Of a stretch of DNA of 13,536 nucleotides, positions 12,165 through 13,536 are shown in pieces. The notes beneath the pieces were generated by a model. The model had not been told where the DNA came from. It did no database searches and was given only the letters and a program-made list of their open reading frames with translations. This DNA comes from Candidatus Aminicenantota bacterium (GTDB taxonomy: Bacteria; Acidobacteriota; Aminicenantia; UBA2199). The DNA lies in NCBI GenBank assembly GCA_030639705.1, contig DAOWKX010000139.1, positions 1 through 13,536 on the forward strand, written 5' to 3'. Within the stretch, counting starts at the first letter, position 1. The number at the start of each line of letters is the position of its first letter. The position numbers were made by a program, and so were the translations under genes.

Positions 12165-13536
12165 CTAATCTTCCTTCAGTTCTTTCAGATTGGCAAAGTG
12201 ATCCAGGGATTGGGGGTTCCGGAGTGCATCTTTATTCAAGACCGGTCTGCCCTCGATGACTTTTTTGACCGCCAGCTCCACCTTTTTCATGTTCAGGGTA
12301 TAGGGGATATCCGGTACCTCGATGATCTTGGCCGGAACATGGCGGGGAGAGGCATTCAGCCGGATGGTTTTTTTGATCCGTTCTTTTAACTCAATGGTCA
12401 GGGGGCTGCCTTTGGCCATGACCACGAAGAGTATGACCCGGACATCGTTTTTCCAGCCCTGTCCCACCGCCACGCAATCGGCAATTTCCTCCATCAGTTC
12501 TACCTGGCGGTATATTTCGGCGGTTCCGATCCGCACCCCCCCGGGATTCAGGGTGGCATCGCTGCGGCCGTAAATAATGACCCCACCCCGGTCGGTGATT
12601 TCGATAAAATCGCCGTGACGCCAGACACCGGGGTAGACATCAAAATAAGCCTGGAGATACTTCTGGCCCTCCGGGTCATCCCAGAAGTAAATGGGCATGG
12701 AGGGAAAAGGGGCGGTGCATACCAGTTCTCCCTGCTGATTGATCACCGGTTGTCCGGATTCACCAAAGGAAAAAACCTTCATGGCCAGGCCCCGGCACTG
12801 CAATTCCCCGGCATAAACAGGTCCCATGGGATTTCCCAGGGCAAAGCAGCCGTTGATATCTGTACCACCGGAAATGGAGGCCAGCTGAAGATCATTCTTG
12901 ATTTCACGGTAGACATAGTCAAAACCCTCGATGGACAGGGGAGAACCCGTGGAGAGCAGGGATTTGAGCGAAGCCAGATCATATTCCCGCCCGGGTTTCA
13001 GTCCCGTATTCTGCAGGGCGGCAAGGTAGCCGGCACTGGTCCCAAAAACCGAAATCTTTTCCTGTTCGGCTAATTCCCAGAGGGTACCGGGATGGGGATG
13101 GAAGGGATTGCCGTCAAACAGTACCAGGGTGGCTCCGACAGCCAGCGAGCTGACCAGCCAGTTCCACATCATCCAACCGCAGGTGGTAAAATAGAATATT
13201 GTGTCTTCCCGCTTCAGGTCGGTGTGAAGAACTAATTCCTTCAGGTGATGGATCAGTATTCCCCCGGTACTCTGGACCATGCACTTGGGCAGACCGGTGG
13301 TGCCGGACGAATACATGATGTACAGGGGATGGTCAAAGGGAAGCTGGGCAAACTCGATGGTCGGGTCGGTTAGGGAAACTACGAAATCCCGATAGTGGAC
13401 TGCATTGGGCAGGTGATCAATGCCGGGATTTTCATCGGTATAGGGAACCACCACCACCTTTTTTAGGCTGGGGAGTGATTTCAGTATTTCGGATATCCGA
13501 TCCAGGCTGTCTATTTTCCGGCCTTTGAACCAGTAA
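12165..13536 (-). CDS. Acetoacetyl-CoA synthetase, C-terminal part (5' end beyond window)
   Basis: Read on the - strand, the frame stays open to the window end and gives about 456 residues ending at TAG (12167-12165); full AacS proteins have about 650. The internal GTG at 13457 is not the start: family sequence continues upstream (YWFKGRKIDSLDRISEILKS). Visible motifs: ATP-binding YSSGTTGLPK (75-84 of the fragment), TTCGWMMWNW, ISGGTDING, GDFIEITDRGGVIIYGRSDA, TLNPGGVRIGTAEIYRQVE, and PYTLNMKKVE with the catalytic C-terminal lysine. The ending NKDALRNPQSLDHFANLKEL is typical of AacS and separates it from acetyl-CoA synthetase. The enzyme activates acetoacetate to acetoacetyl-CoA using ATP, in ketone-body, leucine or polyhydroxybutyrate metabolism. 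Its GC content is well above that of the neighbours. Confidence 0.93.
   Translation of the reverse strand, partial: YWFKGRKIDSLDRISEILKSLPSLKKVVVVPYTDENPGIDHLPNAVHYRDFVVSLTDPTIEFAQLPFDHPLYIMYSSGTTGLPKCMVQSTGGILIHHLKELVLHTDLKREDTIFYFTTCGWMMWNWLVSSLAVGATLVLFDGNPFHPHPGTLWELAEQEKISVFGTSAGYLAALQNTGLKPGREYDLASLKSLLSTGSPLSIEGFDYVYREIKNDLQLASISGGTDINGCFALGNPMGPVYAGELQCRGLAMKVFSFGESGQPVINQQGELVCTAPFPSMPIYFWDDPEGQKYLQAYFDVYPGVWRHGDFIEITDRGGVIIYGRSDATLNPGGVRIGTAEIYRQVELMEEIADCVAVGQGWKNDVRVILFVVMAKGSPLTIELKERIKKTIRLNASPRHVPAKIIEVPDIPYTLNMKKVELAVKKVIEGRPVLNKDALRNPQSLDHFANLKELKED

Noticed and set aside
12250..12300. Possible damaged catalytic motif in the synthetase (PYTLNMKKVE instead of a T-x-x-G-K pattern)
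   Set aside because: The lysine is present and, as far as I recall, an NMKK variant occurs in other acetoacetyl-CoA synthetases, so it does not show inactivation.
12615..13073. 152-codon + strand frame inside the acetoacetyl-CoA synthetase gene
   Set aside because: Shadow of a well-conserved GC-rich coding sequence; no recognisable domain and no start signal.
1..13536. CRISPR array, insertion sequence, toxin-antitoxin or defence genes
   Set aside because: No regularly spaced repeats, terminal inverted repeats, transposase or recognisable defence domains were seen on either strand.

Overview
The window carries the end of the S10/spc super-operon and the whole alpha operon of a bacterium, then a short set of accessory genes. 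The order on the + strand is rplX (3' end only), rplE, rpsN, rpsH, rplF, rplR, rpsE, rpmD, rplO, secY, map, infA, rpmJ, rpsM, rpsK, rpsD, rpoA, rplQ. They are tightly packed: 1-10 nt overlaps or gaps under 20 nt, usually with a clear Shine-Dalgarno sequence. adk, often found between secY and map, is absent here. Only two larger gaps break the run: rpmJ-rpsM (59 nt) and rpsM-rpsK (78 nt).

A tRNA-Gly(CCC) gene begins on the base right after the rplQ stop codon. It is followed by a good promoter (TTGGCT-17-TATAAT) and a second co-directional cluster: a bactofilin, a LipM-like octanoyl/lipoyl transferase (1-nt overlap), a secreted PgaB-type GHL13 glycosidase-like protein (about 59-nt overlap), and an isoprenylcysteine/phospholipid methyltransferase-family membrane protein. 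A convergent acetoacetyl-CoA synthetase gene, cut by the window end, closes the region on the - strand.

The organism is a bacterium with a moderately AT-rich genome (about 37-42% GC in the lines I counted), whose ribosomal proteins L24, S14, S4 and L36 all keep their zinc cysteines. A bactofilin and a PgaB-like envelope glycosidase fit a Gram-negative type, perhaps an uncultured or anaerobic lineage of the Acidobacteriota/Aminicenantota/Desulfobacterota sort. That placement is a guess and a 16S rRNA or marker-gene tree would be needed. The acetoacetyl-CoA synthetase gene is clearly richer in GC (50-62% in lines counted) than everything before it.

The first 8.9 kb is core translation, secretion and transcription machinery and is ordinary in content. 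The parts most worth a second look are: the zero-spacer rplQ/tRNA junction and the promoter behind it; a lysine at the otherwise conserved Asn268 position of the RNA polymerase alpha C-terminal domain; the bactofilin-LipM-GHL13-methyltransferase cluster; and the composition change at about 12.1 kb. I found no CRISPR array, insertion sequence, phage gene or plainly new defence system.
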